Below are positions 6,972-16,119 of a stretch of DNA of 64,000 bases, in pieces (the first letter of the stretch is position 1; the number at the start of each line of letters is the position of its first letter). The notes below the pieces were generated by a model. That model was not told the origin of the DNA. It worked only from the letters and a program-made list of their open reading frames with translations, and ran no database searches. Source of the stretch: Sphingomonas gei (GTDB lineage: Bacteria > Pseudomonadota > Alphaproteobacteria > Sphingomonadales > Sphingomonadaceae); contig NZ_SRXT01000003.1 of the NCBI RefSeq assembly GCF_004792685.1, positions 558,001 to 622,000 of the forward strand. Direction: 5' to 3'. A program made the position numbers and the translations under genes.

Positions 6972-9532
6972 GCACGGGCGGTTTGACGGGCCGCATCCGG
7001 GCGCGGGTGCGGCCGTTGCGCGGACCGTTATTGCTGTTCGCGGTACTGATGATCACCGTGCTCGCGTTCGAGGCGGTGCGCGGCATCCTCGCCGAGGTCC
7101 GCTTTCGCGACATCCGCGGCGCGATCGCTTCTGTGGAAACTGGACGGATCGCGCTCGCCGGTCTGTTCACCGCCGCCAGCTATTTCGCGCTGACCTTTTA
7201 CGATTGGTTTGCGATACGCACGATCGGCCGCGACCTGCCGTGGCGCACCGCGGCGCTCGCTTCGTTCACCAGCTATACGCTCAGCAACAATCTCGGCTTC
7301 GCGCTGCTGACCGGCGGCTCGGCGCGGCTGCGCGCTTATGGCGCGGCGGGGCTCGATTTCGGGGATGTCGCGCGGATCACGGTGATCGCGTCGGTAACGT
7401 TCTGGAGCGGCGTGATCGCGGTCACCGCGGCCGCCCTGCTGTTCGCCCGAACCGCGATAGCGCTCGGCCCCGTGACGATAGCGCCGCTGGTGCAGCATCT
7501 GATCGGGCTGCTCCTCATCGCGCTGATCGCGACCGCGCTGGCATTGCGGAGCCGCGGCGCCAGCGCGTGGCGGGTAGGGGGCACCGGGGTTCCGCTGCCG
7601 CGCGCGCGGCTGCTGGCGGCGCAGATAGGCATCGCGGCCATCGATCTCGCCTGCGCCTCCGCCGCGCTCTACGTGCTGATTCCCGGCGCGCCGCTCGCAT
7701 TGTTCGGTACCTTCTTCCTCGCTTATGCGCTGGCGATCGTCGCCGGGCTCGTCACCCATGTGCCCGGCGGGCTCGGCGTGTTCGAAGCGACCATCCTGGC
7801 GCTGGTGCCGCTCGGCCATGCCGAGCTGTTCGCCGCCTTGCTGCTCTACCGCCTGATCTATTATCTGCTGCCGCTCGCGCTGGCGGGGGCGCTGATGGTG
7901 GCACTGGAGGGACATCGGCTGCGCAAGCCGCTGCTCGCGGGCCTCGGCGTCGCCGATGCCATCGGTCAGGCCCTCGCGCCGCCCTTGCTCGCGTTGCTCG
8001 TCTTCGTTGGCGGGCTCGTTTTGCTGGTGTCGGGCGCGCTGCCGGGTCTCCACGGGCGGATGTCCGTGCTCCGCGAGATCGCGCCGCTTCCGTTCGTCGA
8101 GGCCTCGCACTTCGCTGCCAGCCTGGTCGGCACGGCGTTGCTGCTCGTCGCGCCGGCGGTGCAGGCACGGCTTAGAAGCGGCTTTCACGCCGCGCGGCTG
8201 CTCCTCCTCGCCGGTGCGATGTTCTCCCTGTCGAAGGGCATCGATTTCGAAGAAGCGGGCGTGCTGCTCGTCGTGGCGGCTATGCTCCAATATGGCCGGC
8301 CTGCATTCTATCGGCGGGCCGGTATCGGCTCGGCACCCGTCGAGCGCTGGTGGTGGGCCGCCGCGCTGATCGCGCTCGCGCTCAGCGCCTGGGCGGGGTT
8401 CTTCGCCTATCAGCACATCCCCTATTCCGACGAGCTTTGGTGGGATTTTGCCTGGCGCGGCAACGCTCCGCGGTTTCTCCGCGCCATCCTCGGGGCGACG
8501 ATATTGATCGCGAGCTGGGCGTTCTGGCGGCTCATGTCGGCCGCGCCGGCGGCGAGCGAACCGGCAACGCTCCTCGCCGAAGTTGCCGAAGCGGCGTTCG
8601 CCGCAGCCCCGCGCACGGACGCGCAGCTCGCCTTTACCGGCGACAAGAGCTTCCTCGTTTCCGCCGCGGGAGACGCTTTCCTGATGTACCGGGTGCAGGG
8701 CCGAACTTGGGTAACGATGGGCGATCCGGTCGGCCCGCCCGCGGCCTGGCCGGAGCTGATCTGGGAGCTTCGCCGCCGGTGCGACGCCGCACGCGGGCGG
8801 CTGTGCCTGTTCCAGCTGAGCACGGACATGCTCCCGCTCGTAGTCGAATTGGGGCTTCAACCCATGAAATATGGCGAGGAAGCGATGATCGACCTGGACC
8901 GCGGCTTCACGCTACATGGCAGCCTGTACAAGTCGCTGCGCCATTCCACCAACAAGGCGGTCGCAGCGGGGCTGGTGTTCGACGTGATTCCCGCAGCGCG
9001 GGTCTCCGCGCAAGCCCAGGCTCTGCGGCACGTCTCCGACGCCTGGCTTGCGGGCAAGTCGGGCCCCGAAAAGGGGTTCAGTCTCGGACGCTTCGATCTC
9101 GATTATCTGTCGCGCTTCGACTGCGCCGTGCTCCGCCTCGAAGGCGAGATCGTGGCTTTCGCCAACATATGGGAGACGCGCAACCGCGAGGAAATGTCGG
9201 TCGATCTGATGCGCCATCTGCCCGACACGCCATATGGTACGATGGACCTTCTGTTCACACGGCTGATGCAGCTCGGCGTAGAGCGCGGATTTCGACGATT
9301 CAATCTCGGCATGGCGCCGCTGTCGGGCCTCCAGCGGGGGCCGCTCGCCCCGGTCTGGTCGAGACTGGGTGGAGCAATATACGGCAATGGCGAGCGGCTT
9401 TACGGCTTTTCGGGACTGCGCGCGTTCAAGGGCAAATTCGGGCCGCGCTGGGTTCCGCGCTATGTGGCGCTGTCCCCCGGTATTTCGGTGCCCCGTGCGC
9501 TCGTCGATCTCGCGATGCTCGTCGGTGGATGA
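6941..9532 (+). CDS. mprF: Bifunctional phosphatidylglycerol lysyltransferase/flippase MprF (LpiA-type)
   Basis: An 863-residue membrane protein. The TTG at 6941 is chosen for GGGGAGG six bases upstream; an ATG at 6920 lacks one. The N-terminal half is a polytopic flippase domain (many hydrophobic segments; SNNLGFALLTGGSARLRAYG, HVPGGLGVFE). After the last membrane segments (PYSDELWWDFAWRGNAPRFL) comes the cytosolic GNAT-like DUF2156 synthase (FTGDKSFLVS, YKSLRHSTNKA, FNLGMAPLSGL). MprF transfers lysine from Lys-tRNA to phosphatidylglycerol and flips the product, lowering surface charge and giving resistance to cationic peptides and acid. Co-transcribed with acvB. The amino acid used cannot be proved from sequence. 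Confidence 0.93.
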   Translation: MQIAGLDAPLSTGGLTGRIRARVRPLRGPLLLFAVLMITVLAFEAVRGILAEVRFRDIRGAIASVETGRIALAGLFTAASYFALTFYDWFAIRTIGRDLPWRTAALASFTSYTLSNNLGFALLTGGSARLRAYGAAGLDFGDVARITVIASVTFWSGVIAVTAAALLFARTAIALGPVTIAPLVQHLIGLLLIALIATALALRSRGASAWRVGGTGVPLPRARLLAAQIGIAAIDLACASAALYVLIPGAPLALFGTFFLAYALAIVAGLVTHVPGGLGVFEATILALVPLGHAELFAALLLYRLIYYLLPLALAGALMVALEGHRLRKPLLAGLGVADAIGQALAPPLLALLVFVGGLVLLVSGALPGLHGRMSVLREIAPLPFVEASHFAASLVGTALLLVAPAVQARLRSGFHAARLLLLAGAMFSLSKGIDFEEAGVLLVVAAMLQYGRPAFYRRAGIGSAPVERWWWAAALIALALSAWAGFFAYQHIPYSDELWWDFAWRGNAPRFLRAILGATILIASWAFWRLMSAAPAASEPATLLAEVAEAAFAAAPRTDAQLAFTGDKSFLVSAAGDAFLMYRVQGRTWVTMGDPVGPPAAWPELIWELRRRCDAARGRLCLFQLSTDMLPLVVELGLQPMKYGEEAMIDLDRGFTLHGSLYKSLRHSTNKAVAAGLVFDVIPAARVSAQAQALRHVSDAWLAGKSGPEKGFSLGRFDLDYLSRFDCAVLRLEGEIVAFANIWETRNREEMSVDLMRHLPDTPYGTMDLLFTRLMQLGVERGFRRFNLGMAPLSGLQRGPLAPVWSRLGGAIYGNGERLYGFSGLRAFKGKFGPRWVPRYVALSPGISVPRALVDLAMLVGG

Positions 9533-9675
9533 GCGCATGCCCCCGCGCCCATGATCGGTATCTTGAACAGCTTGCGCGGTTAGGGAGCGCTTCCTCAAGA
9601 TCACGAACAGGCGTATTCCATGCCGACACTGCACTGACGATCCGTGTTATCTGCGGCGGGGGGAGGAAAGGGGAA

Positions 9676-11445
9676 ATGTCCACGGCTACACGGAAGCAAT
9701 TCCTGCGAAGGCCCGAAAGCCAGCCCATGCCGTTGCCGTCCCTGGGTCGCCCGGGGCAACCGGCGACGCTGAGCCGCTTCGCGATCAGCGACACCGCGGA
9801 TGGTTCCGAGCATGAGGCGAATGACGTCGCGGCCCGAATGGATCGCGCCGACGAGCCTCTCCACGCCCGACCCCTTGGCGCCGGGACCTTCCACCGGATC
9901 GAGCCGCCGTCCGTCGTCCGCGACGCGATCGCATCGTCCGGTAGTCCGATCGAGCCGCAGGCCCGCGCTTATTTCGAGCCGCGTTTCAGGCGGGACTTCA
10001 GCGCGGTCCGGGTCCATTCCGACGCGCAGGCGGGGCAAGCGGCGGGGGTGCTCGGCGCGCGCGCTTATACCAGCGGAGACCACATCGTCTTCGGCGAGGG
10101 CCAATATCGTCCGGGCGGCGCCGACGGACGGAAGTTGCTGGGCCACGAGCTGACTCATGTCGTCCAGCAGGGCGGGCGACGCGACGTGCTGCAGCGGAGC
10201 CCGTTGTCGGACTCGGTCAAGGCCGCTTGGGCCGCGGAGCCCAAGATCGAGGCCTTGCTCGCGCGCTTGTCCCAGCCGGACGTCCAGGCCGCGCAAGGCG
10301 ATGCCGATCTCGACGCGGAAATTGCACGGCTTCTCGCCGGCCGCCCCGACGATTTGTGGCTCGCGCGCAAGATCCGCGCCCACGAGCTCGGCAAGACCAA
10401 TGGGGAGGCGGGCCCCAAGGACTTGTCTGGCAAGCCCGTCGCGCGGCCGGTCCAGGCATATTTCTTCCGCGGCTCGACCGAGCGGCGGGCGCTGGTGATC
10501 GCCGGCGTCCACGGATCCGAACGGCAAGGCGTGGAGGTGGTGGAAATGCTCCTGGCCGATCTTGCCAAGCAGTCGCAAGCACCGGTCCTGAGCGTGATCG
10601 TCGTCCCGACCCTGTTTCCGGACAGCAAGGCGAAAGCGGACGACATGGTCGGCAAGGGCAAAAGCGGCATGGACCTGCAGGCGGCGCGCGAAAGCGTCTT
10701 CGGAGGCAAATCGGTGGAGACCAACCGCAACTTCCCGAGCCCCTCCAAGGACCTGGCGGCATCGCGGGACGGCGGCGGCAAGGCGATCGATGCAGTCGGC
10801 AATGCCATCTCGCCCGAAAACCAGATGCTGATGGAGCTGATGGAGCGCTTCCGGCCGGAGCGGATCATCTCGGTCCATGGCACCTGGGACCCGGGTGCCG
10901 CCGGCGTGTTCTACGATCCGCGCGAACTCCGGGCAGAGGAGCGCGACGCGGCATGGCGCACCGGGCCGCGCAGGTCGCCGTCCTGGGAAAGCGAAGGGCA
11001 CGGCGATGCCATGAATGCCGCGGAGCGCAAGCTCCACGAGCGGCAGGAGGCCGAGCTACGCGCGGCAGCATCGAAAACCGACCTCGGTCTGTCAGTCAAG
11101 GCAGCGGCCGAAATCGACAAAACGACAACAGCGATCAAGGGACGCGATAGTCGCGGGTTCGGCGGGGGAAGCCAGGGAGCGAAGCGCTCCAAGCATCCCT
11201 CGGTAGCCGGCAATGTCGGCAAGAGCGGCGATCTCGACTTTGGCTTCTGGAGCGGCGGCGTGAAGGAGGGCGTGTCGCTTGGCCGATATGCGCCGGCGCG
11301 CGGAATGTCGGTGTTCACGGTCGAGCCTCCACTCAATTATCGGAGCGATGACCCAAAACGGCTGGACAAGCTCACTGAGGCGGATCGCAAGATTGAGTTG
11401 AAAGCCTATGCGGACGCGATCCGGACCATCCTGCTCGGCAGCTAA
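9676..11445 (+). CDS. eCIS-core (DUF4157) domain fused to an M14-type zinc carboxypeptidase/deacylase domain
   Basis: A 589-residue protein; the ATG at 9676 follows GGGGAGGAAAGGGGAA. Residues about 80-165 form a DUF4157/eCIS-core domain (FRRDFSAVRVHSDAQA, GARAYTSGDHIVFGEGQY) with a metallopeptidase-like HELTH at 157-161. Residues about 265-585 look like an M14-type fold: HGSE (His279, Glu282) and VHGT (His401) as zinc ligands, NRNF at 350-353, and FTVEPP with a likely catalytic Glu550. No signal peptide is seen. DUF4157 is common on cargo of extracellular contractile injection systems, but no such system is visible here. Substrate and delivery are unknown; the gene stands alone. Confidence 0.75.
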   Translation: MSTATRKQFLRRPESQPMPLPSLGRPGQPATLSRFAISDTADGSEHEANDVAARMDRADEPLHARPLGAGTFHRIEPPSVVRDAIASSGSPIEPQARAYFEPRFRRDFSAVRVHSDAQAGQAAGVLGARAYTSGDHIVFGEGQYRPGGADGRKLLGHELTHVVQQGGRRDVLQRSPLSDSVKAAWAAEPKIEALLARLSQPDVQAAQGDADLDAEIARLLAGRPDDLWLARKIRAHELGKTNGEAGPKDLSGKPVARPVQAYFFRGSTERRALVIAGVHGSERQGVEVVEMLLADLAKQSQAPVLSVIVVPTLFPDSKAKADDMVGKGKSGMDLQAARESVFGGKSVETNRNFPSPSKDLAASRDGGGKAIDAVGNAISPENQMLMELMERFRPERIISVHGTWDPGAAGVFYDPRELRAEERDAAWRTGPRRSPSWESEGHGDAMNAAERKLHERQEAELRAAASKTDLGLSVKAAAEIDKTTTAIKGRDSRGFGGGSQGAKRSKHPSVAGNVGKSGDLDFGFWSGGVKEGVSLGRYAPARGMSVFTVEPPLNYRSDDPKRLDKLTEADRKIELKAYADAIRTILLGS

Positions 11446-11905
11446 AGCAGCTGATAACCGACAGGTCGCCCGGCGGTTGCTGCCCCCCACTTCTTGTCGC
11501 TAGGCGGCTCTTAGCTTCCTGCTTTCGCGCATCATCAGTTGGACGCGGATCTTCGCTTCTTTACGAGCGAATGATCAGAAACCGCGTGACGCGGTAGTAG
11601 GCAAATTCAACCAGTAGCCGACGATCTATCCAGCACTTATCATCTAATTTGACAGTACCCGTTTTGCGCGGCCGTGTGAGCCTTGCCCTTCCGGGCAACG
11701 GCGACGATGGTTCTCGCAATGGGTATGTCCGGCGTGGACCAATATCCTCTCGGCACCTGGAAAGTAACTGCCCTCAGCTTAGCAGGAAGTTCGGAATAGC
11801 CTTGCGCGATCCGCTGCGGGACGAAGTGGCATGTCCAAAAAGGTTGTAGCACTCTTCAGTCTATCACCCTAGCTTATATCAGGTGAGGTTTGAAGGAGAG
11901 AGTTT
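11446..11905. other. 460-base intergenic stretch without a recognisable gene
   Basis: No open frame here resembles a protein I know. Two small perfect hairpins are present, ACCGCG-TGA-CGCGGT at 11581-11595 and TTGCCC-TTCC-GGGCAA at 11684-11699, neither followed by a T-tract. The last bases hold GAAGGAGAGAG, the ribosome site of the next gene. It could be the remnant of a lost gene or the leader of the substrate-binding lipoprotein gene. Confidence 0.4.
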
Positions 11906-12904
11906 ATGTCAGCTCGGCGCCGCCGAATCGTCGCGATAGCGATGCTCATCGCATCGTCGGCCTGCGTGCCGCGTGGCGGCCCCGTGCCCGGTTGTGTGCC
12001 TGCGCCACTCAAGGTCTCCGGCAGCACCGCAACACTTGAGATCGCGCCGGTGCTGCTCGCGGCGCGCGATCATTATCCGGCGGGCGCGGTGGTTACCAAT
12101 GGCGGCATCGCCAATCTGATGAGTGCGATCCCGGCGCGCCAACCGCGCACGGATGGCCTTGCCGATGTCGCCACCCATGCCGAGACCCAGGCGCTTCGAT
12201 ATTCGGTGGGCAATCCCGATATCCGCATCATCCTAACGATCACCGAGGGCCGCTACCGCATCATCGCCCGCCGCTCAGCCGGGATCGCCCGCATCGCCGA
12301 TCTGAAGGGCAAACGCATCGCCACGCTGGCGACCACGTCGGCAGGCTATTTCCTCGCCCGGATGCTGGCGCAGGACGGGATGACCTTCGCTGACATTACA
12401 CCGGTGCGGATATCCCCGCTAGAGGGAATGGGAGCTGCCCTGGAGCGGCGCGAAGTCGATGCGGTGGCCATCTGGGAGCCACATGCAGATAATGCCGCGC
12501 GCGTGCTTGGGAACGATCTGGTCATATTCGCGGGCGACGGCGCCTATCGCGAAATGTTCAATCTCAACACGACTGCCGCCAATCTGGCTGATCCCGCCAA
12601 GCGGCGCCGCATGGTGGCGTTCGTCCGCGCGCTGATCGAGACGGCCGCCCAAATTCGGCGCGATCCGGCCGGCGCCCAGGCGCTGGTTGCGGCTACAGCA
12701 GGATTCACCGCGGACGAGGTCGGGCGGTCATGGGCGACGCTCGCTTTTCCGGCGGCGCTGCCGGCTGATCTGCTCGACATATTGGTTGAGGAAGAACGGT
12801 GGCTGGCTGCGCAGGATCGCCGCGCGCCGCGATCGCGCGAAGTACTTTCGCATCTCATCGACACGAGCATATATGCGGAAGCTCTTGCGATCGGTTGGCC
12901 ATGA
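11906..12904 (+). CDS. NMT1/SsuA-like substrate-binding lipoprotein
   Basis: A 332-residue protein. The ATG at 11906 follows GAAGGAGAGAG. It starts with a basic signal and lipobox SSAC, so it should be a periplasm-facing lipoprotein. The mature part has the fold pattern of SsuA/TauA/NMT1 solute-binding proteins: LKGKRIATLATTSAGYFLARML and the hinge region VDAVAIWEPHADNAARVLG, where the WEP segment is typical. Such proteins capture sulfonates, taurine, thiamine precursors or aromatic acids for ABC importers. No permease or ATPase gene is adjacent, so it is an orphan here and may serve a transporter elsewhere or act as a sensor. Confidence 0.8.
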   Translation: MSARRRRIVAIAMLIASSACVPRGGPVPGCVPAPLKVSGSTATLEIAPVLLAARDHYPAGAVVTNGGIANLMSAIPARQPRTDGLADVATHAETQALRYSVGNPDIRIILTITEGRYRIIARRSAGIARIADLKGKRIATLATTSAGYFLARMLAQDGMTFADITPVRISPLEGMGAALERREVDAVAIWEPHADNAARVLGNDLVIFAGDGAYREMFNLNTTAANLADPAKRRRMVAFVRALIETAAQIRRDPAGAQALVAATAGFTADEVGRSWATLAFPAALPADLLDILVEEERWLAAQDRRAPRSREVLSHLIDTSIYAEALAIGWP

Positions 12905-12967
12905 TACTGATAGTCATAGATAAAATGAACGATTCAAATGCCCGGGCCGCCCCTTCGAATTTTAGGT

Positions 12968-13006
12968 TGTCAGCCTGTCTTATCTGACATAAACGATCGT
13001 CATTCG
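12968..13006. promoter_or_regulatory. Inverted repeat and shared motifs upstream of the second TonB receptor
   Basis: TGTCAG (12968-12973) and CTGACA (12984-12989) form a 6-base inverted repeat with a 10-base spacer. The segment CAGCCTGTCTTAT (12971-12983) reappears as its exact reverse complement at 36324-36336, in another promoter region. Just downstream, 12998-13006 reads CGTCATTCG, a motif seen before several catabolic genes here. About 145 bases separate this from the receptor start. Confidence 0.4.
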
Positions 13007-13152
13007 TTAATACGTAATGCGTTGTGTCACCTACGAACCCGAAACGGGCCGGAATCCTGGCGCGAATAGGGATAATTGAACGAGCATTTGATGCTGGGGA
13101 ACAACGGCAAAAAAGACGCCGGTCCCCATCCTCACCGGAGAGGGGAGCTGGT

Positions 13153-16044
13153 ATGGCAGTTTTGAACAACAGTCGGTCTGTATCGTGGTTGCGTTGCCTG
13201 ATGGTTACGACCGCGCTCACTGTCGCTACCTTCGGCGGTGGTGCCGCCTTTGCGCAGGATGGGCCCGCTGAGGCAGCCCCGGCTGGAGCAGGTGACGAGG
13301 GCGACGCCCGGAACGACGAGATCGTCGTCACTGCATCGCGCACCGCGACCAACGGCCTTCAGGCGCCGACGCCAACCCAAATCGTGGGCGCCGAGGTGAT
13401 CGAGAAGCAGGGCGCCACTACCGTGATGGAGGTGCTCAACCAGAATCCTGCATTCAAGGCGACGCGCTCGCCCGGCGCCAACGCCACCAACACGTCGAGC
13501 CCGGCCCAGGCGACCGCCGATCTGCGCGCGCTCGGCGGCCAGCGGACGCTGGTGCTGGTCAACCAGTCGCGCGTCGTCCCCTTCGCGCCGGCCAGCAACC
13601 TCGGCGTGCCGACCACGACCGATCTCAACCTCTTCCCGACGCTGATGATCGAGCGCGTCGATGTAGTGACCGGCGGCGCCTCCGCGCTCTACGGTTCGGA
13701 CGCCATTTCTGGTGTCGTCAACATCGTCATGAAGAAGAAGTATCAGGGACTCGAAGTCACTGCGCAGTCGGGTATTTCGCAGCTCGGCGATTACAGCACC
13801 AAGCGGCTCGGCTTCATTGGCGGCACCAGCTTCAACGACGATCGCGGCCATATCGTTGTCAGCGCCGATTATTCGGACAATAATGGCGTCGGCGACCTCT
13901 ACACCCGCGACTGGGGCCGCAAAGAATATATGATCGTCAGCAACGGTCAGCGCACCACGCCCGGTGCGCCGGGCTTCGGTCAGCCGGCCTTCCTCCTGTC
14001 GCAGAACGTCCACAACAATCTTGGCGCCGGCAGCGTCATCCTCAGCAATATCCCCGGCCTGAACAACATGACGTTCAACGCGAACGGCACGATCCGTCCG
14101 TTTCAGAAGGGCTCGATCTTCGGCGGCGCGACGATGATCGGCGGCGAAGGCGGCTCGATCATCACCGGCACCGCGCTGGTTCCAGACGTGCGGCGCTTCA
14201 CGGCCTATGGGAGCCTCTATTACGATTTCTCGGATTCGATCACCGGCTATATCGAAGGCGGCTATTCGAGCTCGCGCGGGTTCCTCGACGGCGTTCCGAT
14301 CCGGCTTTCGACCCAGCCGATCCGCCGCGACAATGCATTTCTCCCCGCGCAGGTGCTGGCGCTGCTGCCACCGACGACGGCGAGCTTCAACATCAGCCGT
14401 ATCGGCCACGACATCGGCATCAATTATTACGAGATCACCAACGACACCCCGCACGGTACGATCGGGTTCGAGGGCAAGCTCGGCGGATCGTGGAAATGGG
14501 ACGCACACGCGTCCTACGGCGTCAACAACTACGCATCTGCCACGTTCAACAATCCGATCACGGCCAATCTGAACTTCGCGATCGACGCAGTGCGCGACGG
14601 CGCGGGCAACATCGTCTGCCGCGGCGTGCGCGATGGTGTCGCCGCCGCCGCGGGCTGCCAGCCGCTCAACCTGTTCGGCGAAGGCAATACCAGTGCCGCC
14701 GCGCGCGATTATATCTGGGGCGAAGGCCTCGCCAAGGTGAAGTACGACCAGTTTACCGCCGCTGCCAATGTGGTCGGGGAGCCCTTCTCGACCTGGGCCG
14801 GACCGGTTTCGGTGGCGTTCGGCGGCGAATATCGCCGCGAAACCGAGAAGCTGACCGCCGACGCCGTCGGCGCCAACAATGGCTTCCTCACCGCCGGCAA
14901 CGCAGTTCCCTATTCGGGCGCGTTCAACGTCAAGGAAGCCTATGTGGAGGCGACCGTCCCGCTCGCCAAAGACACGCCCTTTCTCAAGAGCCTGAGCATC
15001 AACGGCGCGTTCCGCTATGCCGACTACAGCACCGTCGGCGGCCAGACCGCGTGGAAGGCCGGAGCGGTGTGGGAGCCGGTCGACGGGCTTAACATCCGCA
15101 TCGCCCGCTCGCGCGATATCCGCGCGCCGGCGATCAACGAACTGTACAGCCCTGGCAGCAACGTCAGCAATGCCGTGACGTTGGTGGTGGACGGCGTGAC
15201 CAAGAGCCCGGTGATCCCGCAGAACACCAGTCTCGGCAATCCCGACGTCGGGCCCGAATTCTCCAAGACCTTCACCGTCGGCGCGGCATATCGCGGCCGG
15301 GGGGCATTGACCGGCCTCGGTGTCTCGGTCGATTATTACAATATCCAGATCGACGACGCGATCACCAACCTCTCGACCGCCAACATCGCGACCTTGTGCA
15401 GCGGCGGAGATGCCTATTTCTGCAACCTGTTCACCTACGGACCCGATACCAGCACTGCGGCACCGAACGACCGCATTCATACTGGCCTGGTGGCGGGATC
15501 GCTCAACGTCGGGGCCTTTGCCCAAAAGGGCATCGACATGACGGTGACCTACAACACGCCGCTCGAGTTTCTGGGCGATGGCGGCCGCTGGGGGATCGCC
15601 GCAAGCGGCACCTACATCCTCAACGCGATGGTCGATTCGGGGACCGGCGCCGCGCCGATCGATCGCGCGGGCGAGAATGGCTGGGCCAATCTCGGCTCGA
15701 TCCCGCGCTTCCGCGGCAATCTGTCGGAGACGATCGGCACCAATGGCTGGGAGCTGACCCTGCAGACGATCTTCATCTCCAGGGGCGTGCAGGACGTGAC
15801 CTACAACACGTTGCCGACCAACACGATCAACGACAACAAGGTGCCCGCGGTCACTTATTTCAACCTGTTCGGCAAGATCTTCGCCGGTACGGACAAGAAG
15901 TACGAATTCTTCTGGGCGGTCAACAATCTGCTCGACAAGGATCCGCCGCCGGTTCCGTACATCATTCTCAACGGCCCGGTGAACGGTCAATATTACGACA
16001 AGGTCGGCCGTGCCTTCATGGTTGGAGCGCGGGTGCGGTTCTGA
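13153..16044 (+). CDS. TonB-dependent outer-membrane receptor
   Basis: A 963-residue receptor. The ATG at 13153 has AGGGGAG upstream; longer frames upstream lack a signal sequence. Signal peptide (cleavage after AAFAQ), TonB-box-like EIVVTASR, a plug with TADLRALGGQRTLVLVNQ and VDVVTGGASALYGSDAISG, then a beta-barrel ending GARVRF. The plug type matches the receptor at 47312-50161, suggesting duplication. It likely imports the substrate, or a conjugate of it, for the catabolic island that begins here. The downstream minus-strand genes converge on it, and a terminator separates them. Confidence 0.93.
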   Translation: MAVLNNSRSVSWLRCLMVTTALTVATFGGGAAFAQDGPAEAAPAGAGDEGDARNDEIVVTASRTATNGLQAPTPTQIVGAEVIEKQGATTVMEVLNQNPAFKATRSPGANATNTSSPAQATADLRALGGQRTLVLVNQSRVVPFAPASNLGVPTTTDLNLFPTLMIERVDVVTGGASALYGSDAISGVVNIVMKKKYQGLEVTAQSGISQLGDYSTKRLGFIGGTSFNDDRGHIVVSADYSDNNGVGDLYTRDWGRKEYMIVSNGQRTTPGAPGFGQPAFLLSQNVHNNLGAGSVILSNIPGLNNMTFNANGTIRPFQKGSIFGGATMIGGEGGSIITGTALVPDVRRFTAYGSLYYDFSDSITGYIEGGYSSSRGFLDGVPIRLSTQPIRRDNAFLPAQVLALLPPTTASFNISRIGHDIGINYYEITNDTPHGTIGFEGKLGGSWKWDAHASYGVNNYASATFNNPITANLNFAIDAVRDGAGNIVCRGVRDGVAAAAGCQPLNLFGEGNTSAAARDYIWGEGLAKVKYDQFTAAANVVGEPFSTWAGPVSVAFGGEYRRETEKLTADAVGANNGFLTAGNAVPYSGAFNVKEAYVEATVPLAKDTPFLKSLSINGAFRYADYSTVGGQTAWKAGAVWEPVDGLNIRIARSRDIRAPAINELYSPGSNVSNAVTLVVDGVTKSPVIPQNTSLGNPDVGPEFSKTFTVGAAYRGRGALTGLGVSVDYYNIQIDDAITNLSTANIATLCSGGDAYFCNLFTYGPDTSTAAPNDRIHTGLVAGSLNVGAFAQKGIDMTVTYNTPLEFLGDGGRWGIAASGTYILNAMVDSGTGAAPIDRAGENGWANLGSIPRFRGNLSETIGTNGWELTLQTIFISRGVQDVTYNTLPTNTINDNKVPAVTYFNLFGKIFAGTDKKYEFFWAVNNLLDKDPPPVPYIILNGPVNGQYYDKVGRAFMVGARVRF

Positions 16045-16068
16045 TCGCGACGTTCGGGTAACATCGAA

Positions 16069-16095
16069 AGGGCGCCTCGTGGGGCGCCCTTTTAT
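16069..16095 (+). terminator. Rho-independent terminator after the TonB receptor
   Basis: An 8-base stem AGGGCGCC / GGCGCCCT (16069-16076 and 16083-16090) with a TCGTGG loop, running into TTTTAT. It lies 24 bases after the receptor stop and may also serve the convergent minus-strand operon. Confidence 0.85.
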
Positions 16096-16119
16096 CATCC
16101 GGATTGCGCGCCAGAATGC

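Noticed and set aside
7028..8860. A 610-codon open frame opposite mprF
   Set aside because: It is the reverse-strand shadow of a strongly supported gene; its sequence is Arg/Gln/Glu-rich and resembles no protein family.
8350..9675. A long in-frame extension upstream of the eCIS-core/M14 gene
   Set aside because: It overlaps mprF in another frame, is Arg-rich with no domain, and the ATG at 9676 has a very strong ribosome site.
9676..11445. Presence of a complete contractile injection system
   Set aside because: Only the eCIS-core domain is present; no sheath, tube, baseplate or AAA+ gene in the window.
11446..11905. A pseudogene or insertion-sequence remnant
   Set aside because: No frame shows recognisable transposase or other protein similarity, and no flanking terminal repeats were found by eye.
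13132..16098. A 988-codon open frame opposite the second TonB receptor
   Set aside because: Mirror of a clear receptor gene in high-GC DNA; no ribosome site and low-complexity Asp/Arg/Ile composition.
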